From contig NC_016620.1 in NCBI RefSeq assembly GCF_000210915.2, positions 310,001 to 374,000 of the forward strand: DNA of 64,000 bases, in the 5' to 3' direction. Source of the stretch: Halobacteriovorax marinus SJ (GTDB lineage Bacteria > Bdellovibrionota > Bacteriovoracia > Bacteriovoracales > Bacteriovoracaceae). Both the position numbers and the translations under genes were made by a program. Under the pieces are notes generated by a model. The model searched no databases. It saw only the letters and a program-made list of their open reading frames with translations, and was not told the DNA's origin. Shown one piece after another: positions 1 through 7,905 of the stretch. Each line of letters begins with the position of its first letter. The first letter of the stretch is position 1.

Positions 1-1410
1 ACCAACACCTGAGCTTTGCTCTTGAGAAGCAGTAGCAATCTCATTGGTTGATTCAGTAACTCGTATAAACATTTGATCAATTTCTTTTAGAGTTTGTTCA
101 CATCTCGCAGAAATATCTAAGGTTTGAGTGATGATTTCTTCACTCTTTTTTACAGCACTGCTTACTTCTGATTTAGAGTTCTCGATCATCGAAGAGATAT
201 TCGAAAGACTTCCCTCAAGAAGCTCTGAGATTTCATTCGCAGAGTTACCACTCATGTGAGCAAGGTTCCCAACTTCTTCCGCTACAACAGAGAATCCCTT
301 TCCATGTTCACCAGCTCTTGCGGCCTCAACTGAAGCGTTGAAAGAGAGTAGCTTTGTTTGGAAAACAATATCGTTGATAACACTTGTCTTATCTTGAACG
401 TTATTAAATACTCCTAAGATCTCTTCAAATCTTTTGTGGTTATTATCAACTTTCGTAATAAGCTCTGAAGAAGCTGTGTTCATATCTTTAACTTTTTCAG
501 CTAGGTTTAGAATCATTTGTAGACCCTTATCTAGTTCTCTCTTTCCTGTATTTACTAGGTCAGCACTAGATACTGCCGTTGAAGTATTCTTATTCACCAT
601 TTCTGAAATCTCATGTAGTGAAGAAGATGTCTGAGTTACACTCGCTGACTGCTGCTGAGACGCCGAAGCAAGCTCTGTCGCTCTTTGACCTAGAAGGCCA
701 GAAATATTATTAAGAGTTAAACTCTCATTAGTAACGTTGTTGATTGTACTTTCAATTTTTTGCTTAATGCTTCTGATGAAGTAGAAGCTCAGTCCAATTG
801 TAAAAAGAAGACATCCACCTAGGATTGAGAACATAAGAAGTTCAACTTCCTTATAGTGTTCTCTCGCAACATCAAAGTCTACTTTTGCTTTTGTTTGAAT
901 AACTTCTTGAAGTGCATCGAGCTGGTCTCTACTGCTTTCAAATGCTGGACCAGTTACGTTGAGAGATGTATTCATTAGAGTAGCGTGATCTCCCTCGTAT
1001 CCACTTTCTGTAAGTGGCATTGATGTATCACTGATCGTTACCCAATCTTGATATTTCGTCTTGAATACTTCAATGATTTCTTTCTCTTCTTTAGTTTTTG
1101 CAAGCTTTTCGTATACAGAGAATCTTTCTAGAACTTGCGCTCTATTCTTATAGTATTCTCCAACTTGTTTCTTCTTTTGTTCACTATCAAGACCAGATAG
1201 AAGAAGTGTTCTCTCCGCAACTAGAGATTGTTGAAAATCTCTGTCGGCCTGAACAAGGTTATCAATAGAAGGTAGACTCCTAGAGAATACGCTATCTAGC
1301 TCCTCACTTATGCTGGTTAAGCCAATGTAGCTAATCGCACAGATGATGACCTGAAAAGCAAATAGAAATGAAACCAGTGTAATGATTTGTGTTTGAATTT
1401 TTAATTTCAT
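1..1410 (-). CDS. Methyl-accepting chemotaxis protein, C-terminus cut by window edge
   Basis: This is a transmembrane chemoreceptor that should relay ligand or energy signals to CheA/CheW. The ATG is at 1410 and the frame stays open to base 1, giving about 470 residues without the C-terminal end. One membrane segment lies at about residues 8-30. A helical periplasmic region of the 4HB_MCP type follows at about 31-189, and a second membrane segment at about 190-212. The cytoplasmic part is a long coiled coil with the conserved hairpin tip (motif [20 protein letters not shown]), which is diagnostic of MCP signalling domains. No clear HAMP domain is visible after the second membrane segment. It is transcribed alone, leftwards. 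Family assignment is certain; the ligand is unknown. Confidence 0.95.
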   Translation of the reverse strand, partial: MKLKIQTQIITLVSFLFAFQVIICAISYIGLTSISEELDSVFSRSLPSIDNLVQADRDFQQSLVAERTLLLSGLDSEQKKKQVGEYYKNRAQVLERFSVYEKLAKTKEEKEIIEVFKTKYQDWVTISDTSMPLTESGYEGDHATLMNTSLNVTGPAFESSRDQLDALQEVIQTKAKVDFDVAREHYKEVELLMFSILGGCLLFTIGLSFYFIRSIKQKIESTINNVTNESLTLNNISGLLGQRATELASASQQQSASVTQTSSSLHEISEMVNKNTSTAVSSADLVNTGKRELDKGLQMILNLAEKVKDMNTASSELITKVDNNHKRFEEILGVFNNVQDKTSVINDIVFQTKLLSFNASVEAARAGEHGKGFSVVAEEVGNLAHMSGNSANEISELLEGSLSNISSMIENSKSEVSSAVKKSEEIITQTLDISARCEQTLKEIDQMFIRVTESTNEIATASQEQSSGVG

Positions 1411-1586
1411 GGTTAGCAGCCCTCTCAATTAATTATGAAGCAATCAATAACTCTTCGGTGAAAACGTAATTTATTTTACTAAAAGTTTTCCTTAAGATTT
1501 CTTAAGCTATGGGCAATCTTTTCCATCGAACTCCTCTGGACTCTAAGTTTCTCAACCCTCCTTAGAAGTAAACCGATTCGTAAATT

Positions 1587-2054
1587 ATGATAAACTCTAG
1601 TCGAGAAATATTTATATTCTACTTAAAAAATGACAATCAAATGTCAGAGAATTATTTCTATCTTGCTGATTTATTTAAGAATTATGGGATTTCTCTTGTT
1701 CCTGTAACACTTCGAGAACTGAAGGATATCAAGCATAATAATAGAGAATATATCGTATCTATAAACTCAAGTATCACTAAGTATGCTAATTTTCTTAAGG
1801 CCAGAAAGAACTTCTTAGACCACATGGTTCTTAGTAAGAAGTTCTGCCTCTTTGATCTATCAAGTTTTGCTATGGCCGATATTGCGGCCAAAGGATTTAG
1901 AAATAAGTCCTACCATTATTTCCAACTACCTGTTGAGTTGAAAGAAGTGGTAAAATTAATAGCACTTACTATTTATGAAGATAGAAGAACAAAGTTGACA
2001 TGGCCTGGGGGAATACGTTCAAAGCTTCCGGCAGATGTCGGGAGTAGCATGTGA
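1587..2054 (+). CDS. Hypothetical protein, first gene of a coupled pair
   Basis: I do not recognise this 155-residue protein. It has no signal peptide or membrane segment. The N-terminal half reads like an alternating alpha/beta fold (IFIFYLKND, then YFYLADLFKNYGISLVPV), similar in feel to a receiver or Rossmann-like domain but without a recognisable phosphoacceptor or nucleotide motif. Its last codons overlap the next gene by 4 bases (GTGA), so the two are probably translationally coupled and may work together. The start is the first in-frame ATG; no strong Shine-Dalgarno is visible before it. Confidence 0.6.
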   Translation: MINSSREIFIFYLKNDNQMSENYFYLADLFKNYGISLVPVTLRELKDIKHNNREYIVSINSSITKYANFLKARKNFLDHMVLSKKFCLFDLSSFAMADIAAKGFRNKSYHYFQLPVELKEVVKLIALTIYEDRRTKLTWPGGIRSKLPADVGSSM

Positions 2055-2551
2055 AAATTAGCCAAGAGCAAATTATTTCCAGGCTTATTACTTTGATAAG
2101 ACTTGATGCCAAGAATTTATTTGAAAGAATTAAAACCAGAGAAGTTGAGTATCTAACAATCTTCTCTCTAAAAAGAACCAGATCACATTTTCCATCAGTG
2201 TTTAGATCTCGCTATAAGAAAGTTGGCATTGGAGATCTAAAGTATCTTTCACCCGAGTTAATCGTTGTTCTTAATGACTTCTACGAAACGGTAGATAAAA
2301 TGGAGTGGTATTTAACATCGACTGAAGATATGCCACAGACTGTAGATGATAGAGTTCATTACTTTATTAAAGAACTCACTCGTAAGTATGATCTGCTTAT
2401 GCTCTACTTTGATGGTGAAACAGAAGATGAAACTGAACCTGAAGCACTCTTAGAGGAAATTGATCTTCCTGAAGAATTTGAACTCGAAGAAAGTGAAGAG
2501 TCTTTTGAGGAATTATCTGACGAGGTTTTAAATGATCTAACTTCGAGTTAG
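2051..2551 (+). CDS. Hypothetical protein with acidic C-terminal tail
   Basis: This 166-residue protein starts at GTG, overlapping the stop of the upstream gene by 4 bases. The body (about residues 1-120) is predicted mostly helical and basic. The last 45 residues are strongly acidic (runs of Glu and Asp), a low-complexity tail of the kind often used for protein contacts. There is no signal peptide or known motif. Coupling to the preceding unknown gene is the only functional hint. Confidence 0.6.
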   Translation: MKISQEQIISRLITLIRLDAKNLFERIKTREVEYLTIFSLKRTRSHFPSVFRSRYKKVGIGDLKYLSPELIVVLNDFYETVDKMEWYLTSTEDMPQTVDDRVHYFIKELTRKYDLLMLYFDGETEDETEPEALLEEIDLPEEFELEESEESFEELSDEVLNDLTSS

Positions 2552-2560
2552 AATATTTCT

Positions 2561-3235
2561 ATGTTTAAAACTATTGCTCTTATCTTTTTTATTTCCCTAC
2601 CTACTTTTGCTAGACAAGCAATTTCAGGGAATCGCTATCAACTTCTTTCCGGAGTAAGAAAGCAAAAAGAGAGTATTCAATTTTGGGATAAGAAGTTTGC
2701 TGGTGAAGACTATCTTTATGGGAAAGCTCCTGCAAAATTTCTAGCTGAAAATTATGGCTATATTCCTTTAGCATCAAAAGTCTTAGATGTAGGAATGGGC
2801 GAGGGGAGAAATACCGTTTTCCTAGCTCGCAAGGGATATAATGTTACTGGTGTAGATATCTCTGCAATTGCGGTGAGAAAAGCTCGAAGGCTAGCGGCGG
2901 AACATGGAATTAGAATTAACGCTGTAGTTTCTTCTATGGAAGACTTCAAGGGTGAGAAGAGTTCCTTTGATGCCATACTTGTCTTCTACTATGTCGACCG
3001 TGAGTTAAATAAGAAGCTGATTGAGTGGCTTAAGCCAGGCGGTATTTTAATTTATGAATCTCACACAAAAAAGCAAAAGACTCTTGCTGGAAATGAGAAG
3101 TATGAGGATAAGTACTTACTCAAAGAACTTGAGCTTCTTAGTATGTTTCCAGATCTTCGCGTTCTAAAGTTTGAAGAGCCTCTTCACAGAGGAGAGTTCA
3201 CTAGTTCAATCATTCTTCAAAAGCCTTTGAGATAA
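2561..3235 (+). CDS. SAM-dependent methyltransferase (TehB-like) with N-terminal signal-like segment
   Basis: This is a class I methyltransferase of the TehB/thiopurine-methyltransferase-like group. The SAM-binding motif I is VLDVGMGEGRNT at about residues 75-86, followed by motif II with GVDIS near 98-102 and the post-I acidic region. The FWDKKFAGEDYLYG stretch before motif I is typical of TehB relatives. The unusual feature is the N-terminus: a hydrophobic stretch ending in TFA, which looks like a Sec signal peptide, although SAM is a cytosolic cofactor. No better internal start is evident. It lies 9 bases after the preceding gene, probably in one operon. The substrate is unknown. Confidence 0.8.
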   Translation: MFKTIALIFFISLPTFARQAISGNRYQLLSGVRKQKESIQFWDKKFAGEDYLYGKAPAKFLAENYGYIPLASKVLDVGMGEGRNTVFLARKGYNVTGVDISAIAVRKARRLAAEHGIRINAVVSSMEDFKGEKSSFDAILVFYYVDRELNKKLIEWLKPGGILIYESHTKKQKTLAGNEKYEDKYLLKELELLSMFPDLRVLKFEEPLHRGEFTSSIILQKPLR

Positions 3236-3278
3236 TTTCCTACTTTCTGAAAAAATAAAGATTTGAGACAATAAGAGC

Positions 3279-3965
3279 ATGAAAACTTTTGTTTGGACTT
3301 TATTATTTCTGCTGACGGGTCTCTCTATGGGCGAAACTCGTAAAATGAGTGAGCAGGGTGTGTTCTCTGGTCGAGTGTCCTACTTGCGAGAAGAGGCAAG
3401 TCTAGTGAGAGTTAAAGTCGAATTTGAAAATGTAAAATACGTTAATAAGAAAGATAAAGTTGAATTCTGGGATCAGCACAATCCAAACTTTCACTGTAAG
3501 GCCTATGTGGCAGGAAAGAGTAGTAGCTATCTCTTATTAAAAGTTCCCAATATGAGAGATTGCTCATCTAGAGTTACCTTGGGGGCTGGTCGCTATTTAA
3601 AGTTCTTTAGTGAGGATCTTGAAAATAATATTCGTATGGGTAAGGAGCTGATTGAGATTCTTGTTAAGAAGAAAATGGCGCTTACCAGCAAAATTTTGTC
3701 CCGCAAAAAGCAATTGGACAGTCACATTGAAAAGGCCGACGCTGTGAATAAGAGGTATCAAGTATTACGCGACAAGTTAGAAGCGCAGTGGCGCAATGAG
3801 TTGGCCGCGTTGGAAGAAGACCGCTTGGATGCACTTAGAAATTACAAGGGCTTGGAAGTGAGAATAAATGAAATAGACTTTAAATTACAAAAATATAGAA
3901 TTTCTGATGAAAATTTAACCCTAGATAGATGGTCTCTAGACCCAAGATTATTCTACAAAAAGTAG
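3279..3965 (+). CDS. Secreted protein with coiled-coil C-terminal half
   Basis: The 228 residues begin with a clear Sec signal peptide (MKTFVWTLLFLLTGLSMG). A beta-rich domain of about 90 residues containing two cysteines (HC and DCSS) follows, then a long charged helical segment (about 110-210) that should form a coiled coil. I do not recognise the family. The helical half contains a patch (about 3690-3840) with more CGC arginine and TTG leucine codons than its surroundings, where arginine is mostly AGA. Function is unknown; an envelope location is likely. Confidence 0.75.
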   Translation: MKTFVWTLLFLLTGLSMGETRKMSEQGVFSGRVSYLREEASLVRVKVEFENVKYVNKKDKVEFWDQHNPNFHCKAYVAGKSSSYLLLKVPNMRDCSSRVTLGAGRYLKFFSEDLENNIRMGKELIEILVKKKMALTSKILSRKKQLDSHIEKADAVNKRYQVLRDKLEAQWRNELAALEEDRLDALRNYKGLEVRINEIDFKLQKYRISDENLTLDRWSLDPRLFYKK

Positions 3966-4087
3966 ATTCTCATTGAGCTAAAACCCCATAGAAATTACAT
4001 ATTTAAGTGCAAATTTGACATATGTTCCTTAACATTTCAGTCAAGATTATATATGCTCGTGCAGCCAATTAAAGCAAAGGATAAGAA

Positions 4088-5722
4088 ATGGATACAACAA
4101 AGAAATTTATTGCGGCATTTGCGTTCGCAGTTTTATCATTTTCAGCTCTTGGAGTTGGAAGTCCTAAGGCCATTAAGGGTGGAACATTCAAATATAATCT
4201 AGGACAAGCGCCTACAACTTTGAATCCACTATCATCTACAGATGCTTACGCCTCTTCAGTTCAATCTTATATTATAGAAAGTTTAGCTGATAGAAATCCT
4301 GATACATATGAGTGGCAGCCTCTTCTTGCAAAGAGCTGGGAAGTTTCTAAGGATGGTACAGAGTACACATTCACGCTTAGAGATGGAGTTAAGTGGCACG
4401 ACGGAAAGCCATTAACAATTGAAGACGTTAAGTTTTCTTTCGACGCAATTGTCGATCCTACTAATAAATACAAAACGGCTCAAATTAAGCCATACTACGA
4501 AAATATTGCTTCAGCAGAAGTAATCGGAAAAAATAAAATCAAATTTACAGCAAAGAAAAAGTACTTCGGAAACTTTGATGTTGTTGCCGGACTTTCTATT
4601 GTTCCAAAGCACATCTACGAAAATCCAACAGAGAAACAACAAAAGAAATTAAATAAGACTCTTATTGGAACGGGTCCTTATACTCTTGATGGTTACAGAA
4701 GAGGTAAGCATATAACTCTTTTAAATAATAAGTCTTGGTGGGGAGCTAAAGATCCAGCAAGAAAGTTTGAGCACAACTACGGTAGAATCCTTATGAGGTT
4801 TGTTAAGGATGGAACAGTTGCAATTCAACGTCTTCAAAAAGGTGACCTTGACTTCAACGGTTTAACAGTTGAGGAATTTGAAAGAAAGACAAATGGTCCT
4901 CAGTGGGGAAAATCTGTTTTCAAAGTAAAGACTCAAAATAAAGCACCTACAGGTTACGGTTTCATTGGTTGGAACCTAAAGGACAGAATCTTCAAGTCAA
5001 AAAAGGTAAGAGTTGCTCTTTACCACTTACTAGATAGAGAGAAGATGATTGAGAAATTCCGTTTTGGTATGTCTCTTCCAGCAACAGGTCCTCTTTATAG
5101 ACAATCAATTTATGCAAACGAAAAAGTGAAGCCAGTTCTCTATGATCCAAAGAAAGCTCTTAAGCTTTTAAGAGAAGATGGTTGGGCCGATACTGATAAG
5201 GATGGAATCCTAGATAAAGTTATCGACGGTCAGAAAGTAAATCTTTCATTTACAATCCTTGAGCCAAATCAAGAATTTGTTAAGTACCTCACAATTTATA
5301 AAGAAGATGCCAAGAAAGCTGGTGTAGATATCAATGTTAAATTTGTTGAATGGAACACATTCATTAAGAAGCTTGATGAGAGATCATTCGAAGCCGTAAG
5401 ACTGGCTTGGTCTGGTGGATCGATCAACTGGGATCCTAAGCAAATTTGGCACTCAAGCTCAGCTTCTGCTTCGGGGTCTAACTTCATCTCTTATTCTAAT
5501 CCAAAGGTTGATAAGTTAATTGATGAGGCGAGAGTAACTCTAGATAAAGAAAAGAGAATTGTGCTTTTAAAAGAAGTATATAAGCAAATTGCTGAAGATG
5601 TACCTTATGCATTCTTCTTTAATGAGAAGTATAGATTCTACGGACACACAGACAGACTTAAGCGTGAAAAAGATACGTATCAATTTGATCTAGGTCTAAG
5701 TTACTGGTGGCTTAAAAAGTAA
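4088..5722 (+). CDS. Peptide ABC transporter substrate-binding protein (SBP family 5)
   Basis: This periplasmic binding protein of the DppA/OppA family should capture peptides or related solutes for the downstream permeases. Residues 1-25 form a signal peptide without a lipobox cysteine, so the mature protein is soluble. Family hallmarks are the early LNPLSSTDAYASSVQSYIIE stretch, the DGVKWHDGKPLTIEDVKFSF block (residues about 99-118), LIGTGPYTL, and the W-rich C-terminal segment around YSNPKVDKLIDEAR. The length of 544 is normal. It is the first gene of a three-gene operon with yejB- and yejE-like genes. It resembles generic family 5 proteins more than YejA itself. Confidence 0.93.
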   Translation: MDTTKKFIAAFAFAVLSFSALGVGSPKAIKGGTFKYNLGQAPTTLNPLSSTDAYASSVQSYIIESLADRNPDTYEWQPLLAKSWEVSKDGTEYTFTLRDGVKWHDGKPLTIEDVKFSFDAIVDPTNKYKTAQIKPYYENIASAEVIGKNKIKFTAKKKYFGNFDVVAGLSIVPKHIYENPTEKQQKKLNKTLIGTGPYTLDGYRRGKHITLLNNKSWWGAKDPARKFEHNYGRILMRFVKDGTVAIQRLQKGDLDFNGLTVEEFERKTNGPQWGKSVFKVKTQNKAPTGYGFIGWNLKDRIFKSKKVRVALYHLLDREKMIEKFRFGMSLPATGPLYRQSIYANEKVKPVLYDPKKALKLLREDGWADTDKDGILDKVIDGQKVNLSFTILEPNQEFVKYLTIYKEDAKKAGVDINVKFVEWNTFIKKLDERSFEAVRLAWSGGSINWDPKQIWHSSSASASGSNFISYSNPKVDKLIDEARVTLDKEKRIVLLKEVYKQIAEDVPYAFFFNEKYRFYGHTDRLKREKDTYQFDLGLSYWWLKK

Positions 5723-5755
5723 TACACCAGAAGTTGAAGCTGATAGGAGTTAGAG

Positions 5756-6796
5756 TTGTTTAATTATATTTTAAGAAGAATCCTGCTGATGATCCCTGTT
5801 CTTTTAGGGATCACTGTAGTGACATTTGCCATTATAAATGTTGCGCCAGGTTCGCCAATTGAGCAGAAAATTCAACAAATGCGTTTTGGTGGAGTTGGTT
5901 CAGATGGCGGTGGTAATGCTGGTATGAATAATACCAGTAAAGATAGTGCCATAAGTGAAGAAGTTTTAGAGGCACTTAAAAAGCAATATGGTTTTGATAA
6001 GCCTGTTCATGTTAGATATTGGATTTGGCTTAAGAATATTGCAAAGCTAGACTTTGGAGAGTCATTCACATACGAAGAGCCAGTACTAGACGTTGTCTCT
6101 AGTAAGTTTCCGGTCTCTCTTCAATTTGGTATTGTTTCTCTCTTGTTCTCATATTTGATTTGTATTCCTCTTGGTGTGATTAAGGCCATTAAGAATGGAA
6201 CTAAGTTTGATATGATCTCAAGTGTTGTCTTATCTGGAATGTATTCAATTCCAGGGTTTATGTTAGGTATTATCCTTATTGTATTCCTTGCTGGTGGAGC
6301 TTTCTTTGAGTGGTTTCCTGTGGGTGAGTTATACTCAGACGATTACTATGATTTAGATCTTTGGGGAAAAATCGTAGATAGAACTCATCACTTTATTTTA
6401 CCACTTGTCTCTTACATGATTAGTCAGTTTACAGTTCTAACTCTTCTGATGAAGAACTCACTTATTGAGGAAATTAAAAAGGACTACGTAAGAACTGCTA
6501 GAGCAAAAGGTCTAAGTGAAAAAGTTGTTTATTTAAAGCATGCTCTTAGAAATGCTTTGATTCCAATTGTGACAGGGATCGGTTCTTTCTTGGCAGTGTT
6601 CTTTGCAGGTTCTCTTCTAATTGAAACAATCTTCCAATTAGATGGAATGGGTCTACTAGGTTATCAATCACTTCTCGAGAGAGACTATAATGTTATTATG
6701 GGGCTTGTGTTTATCCAGTCTTTAATAATGCTCGTTGGTAACTTAATAAGTGACCTTTGTTATGTTCTCGTTGATCCAAGGATAGATTTCTCATGA
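5756..6796 (+). CDS. yejB: Peptide ABC transporter permease, YejB type
   Basis: This is an inner-membrane permease of the DppB/OppB family. The N-terminal RRILLMIPVLLGITVVTFAI helix and the following PGSPIEQKIQQMRFGG segment match YejB, including its Gly-rich insertion at about residues 42-58 and the terminal LVDPRIDF. The EAA loop that contacts the ATPase is seen at DYVRTARAKGLSEKVVYLKHALRN. The start is TTG at 5756, preceded by a good Shine-Dalgarno (GATAGGAG). Its stop overlaps the next gene by 4 bases. YejABEF in enterobacteria imports peptides and microcin C; the substrate here is unproven. Confidence 0.93.
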   Translation: MFNYILRRILLMIPVLLGITVVTFAIINVAPGSPIEQKIQQMRFGGVGSDGGGNAGMNNTSKDSAISEEVLEALKKQYGFDKPVHVRYWIWLKNIAKLDFGESFTYEEPVLDVVSSKFPVSLQFGIVSLLFSYLICIPLGVIKAIKNGTKFDMISSVVLSGMYSIPGFMLGIILIVFLAGGAFFEWFPVGELYSDDYYDLDLWGKIVDRTHHFILPLVSYMISQFTVLTLLMKNSLIEEIKKDYVRTARAKGLSEKVVYLKHALRNALIPIVTGIGSFLAVFFAGSLLIETIFQLDGMGLLGYQSLLERDYNVIMGLVFIQSLIMLVGNLISDLCYVLVDPRIDFS

Positions 6797-7818
6797 TTGA
6801 AAAACGAATTAAAAATGAATTAACACTTAAGAGGTGGAGACGTTTTAAGAGAAATAGACCTGCGGTTGTGTCAGCGGTTATTTTTATTATTTGTTTAGTC
6901 TTAACTTTTGCGGCTCCATTGATCGCAAATAGTAGACCTCTTTATTTAAATTATAAGGGAACAAGTTATTTTCCTGTCTTTAAGCAATATCATCCAACAG
7001 AGTTTGGGATAAAGACAACGTTAATAATGAACTACCGAAAACTTGAATTGTCAGATGACGATACAGCTATCTGGCCAATTATTAAGTGGAATCCTAACGA
7101 AAGTAATAGTGAAGTAGATTATTATCCAGCACCACCTACTGAAAATAATATTATGGGAACAGATGATAGAGGACGCGATGTATTCACTAGAGTTCTCTAT
7201 GGTTTCAAATATAGTATTGTTTATGCTGTCGCCGTCTGGTTTATAACATTCTTGTTAGGTGTTGTTGTTGGTGGAATTAGTGGTTTCTTTGGTGGAAGAG
7301 TTGATATTCTCACTCAAAGGGCCATCGAAGTTCTAAGTACTGTTCCGCAATTCTTCTTACTTATTATCTTAATTGATATCTTTAGTCCTTCTCTGGGAAT
7401 GCTTATCATCATTTCATGTCTCTTCTCATGGATTCCGATTAGCTACTATGTTAGAGGGGAGTTCTTAAAGAATAGAAAGAAAGAATTTGTTGAAGCAGCT
7501 AGAGGGATGGGTTCTAAGAATGGAAGAATCATCTTTAAGCATATTCTTCCAAACTCGCTTTCGCCTATAATTACTTTTACGCCTTTTGCAATCTCTGGTC
7601 ATATCATGGGACTGGCTTCTCTTGATTACCTAGGATTTGGTCTTCCGGTTCCAACTCCATCTTGGGGAGAGCTTTTGGCCCAAGCGCAGAAGAATTTTAC
7701 TATTGCATGGTGGTTGGCAGTTTATCCTGGTCTGGCCCTAGCGGCGACACTATTTCTACTAGTTCTTATTGGTGATGGTGTTCGAGATGCAATGGACCCA
7801 AAACTTTCAGAAAATTAA
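6793..7818 (+). CDS. yejE: Peptide ABC transporter permease, YejE type
   Basis: This is the second permease of the importer. It has the YejE layout: a single N-terminal helix, a long periplasmic segment (about residues 45-118) with the GTDDRGRDVFTRVLYG motif, then five more membrane helices. The EAA loop is FVEAARGMGSKNGRIIFKHILPN. The C-terminal DAMDPKLS is typical. It overlaps yejB by 4 bases. No ATPase gene follows; the operon ends at a strong terminator 17 bases downstream, so the ATP-binding subunit must come from elsewhere in the genome. Confidence 0.93.
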   Translation: MIEKRIKNELTLKRWRRFKRNRPAVVSAVIFIICLVLTFAAPLIANSRPLYLNYKGTSYFPVFKQYHPTEFGIKTTLIMNYRKLELSDDDTAIWPIIKWNPNESNSEVDYYPAPPTENNIMGTDDRGRDVFTRVLYGFKYSIVYAVAVWFITFLLGVVVGGISGFFGGRVDILTQRAIEVLSTVPQFFLLIILIDIFSPSLGMLIIISCLFSWIPISYYVRGEFLKNRKKEFVEAARGMGSKNGRIIFKHILPNSLSPIITFTPFAISGHIMGLASLDYLGFGLPVPTPSWGELLAQAQKNFTIAWWLAVYPGLALAATLFLLVLIGDGVRDAMDPKLSEN

Positions 7819-7834
7819 GAGATCTTAATACTTT

Positions 7835-7860
7835 AGCCCTCATTTTGAGGGCTTTTTCTT
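7835..7860 (+). terminator. Rho-independent terminator of the peptide importer operon
   Basis: A perfect 8-bp stem (AGCCCTCA at 7835-7842, TGAGGGCT at 7846-7853) with a 3-base loop is followed by a T-rich tract. It sits 17 bases after the yejE-like stop codon. Confidence 0.9.
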
Positions 7861-7905
7861 TAATAAACAGCTAAATTTTGCTCACAGTAATTCCGATAGG
7901 ATACT

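Noticed and set aside
4015-4020. TTGACA upstream of the peptide-binding protein gene, a possible -35 box.
   Set aside because: No -10 hexamer lies at 16-18 bases downstream; the nearest TATAT is about 27 bases away.
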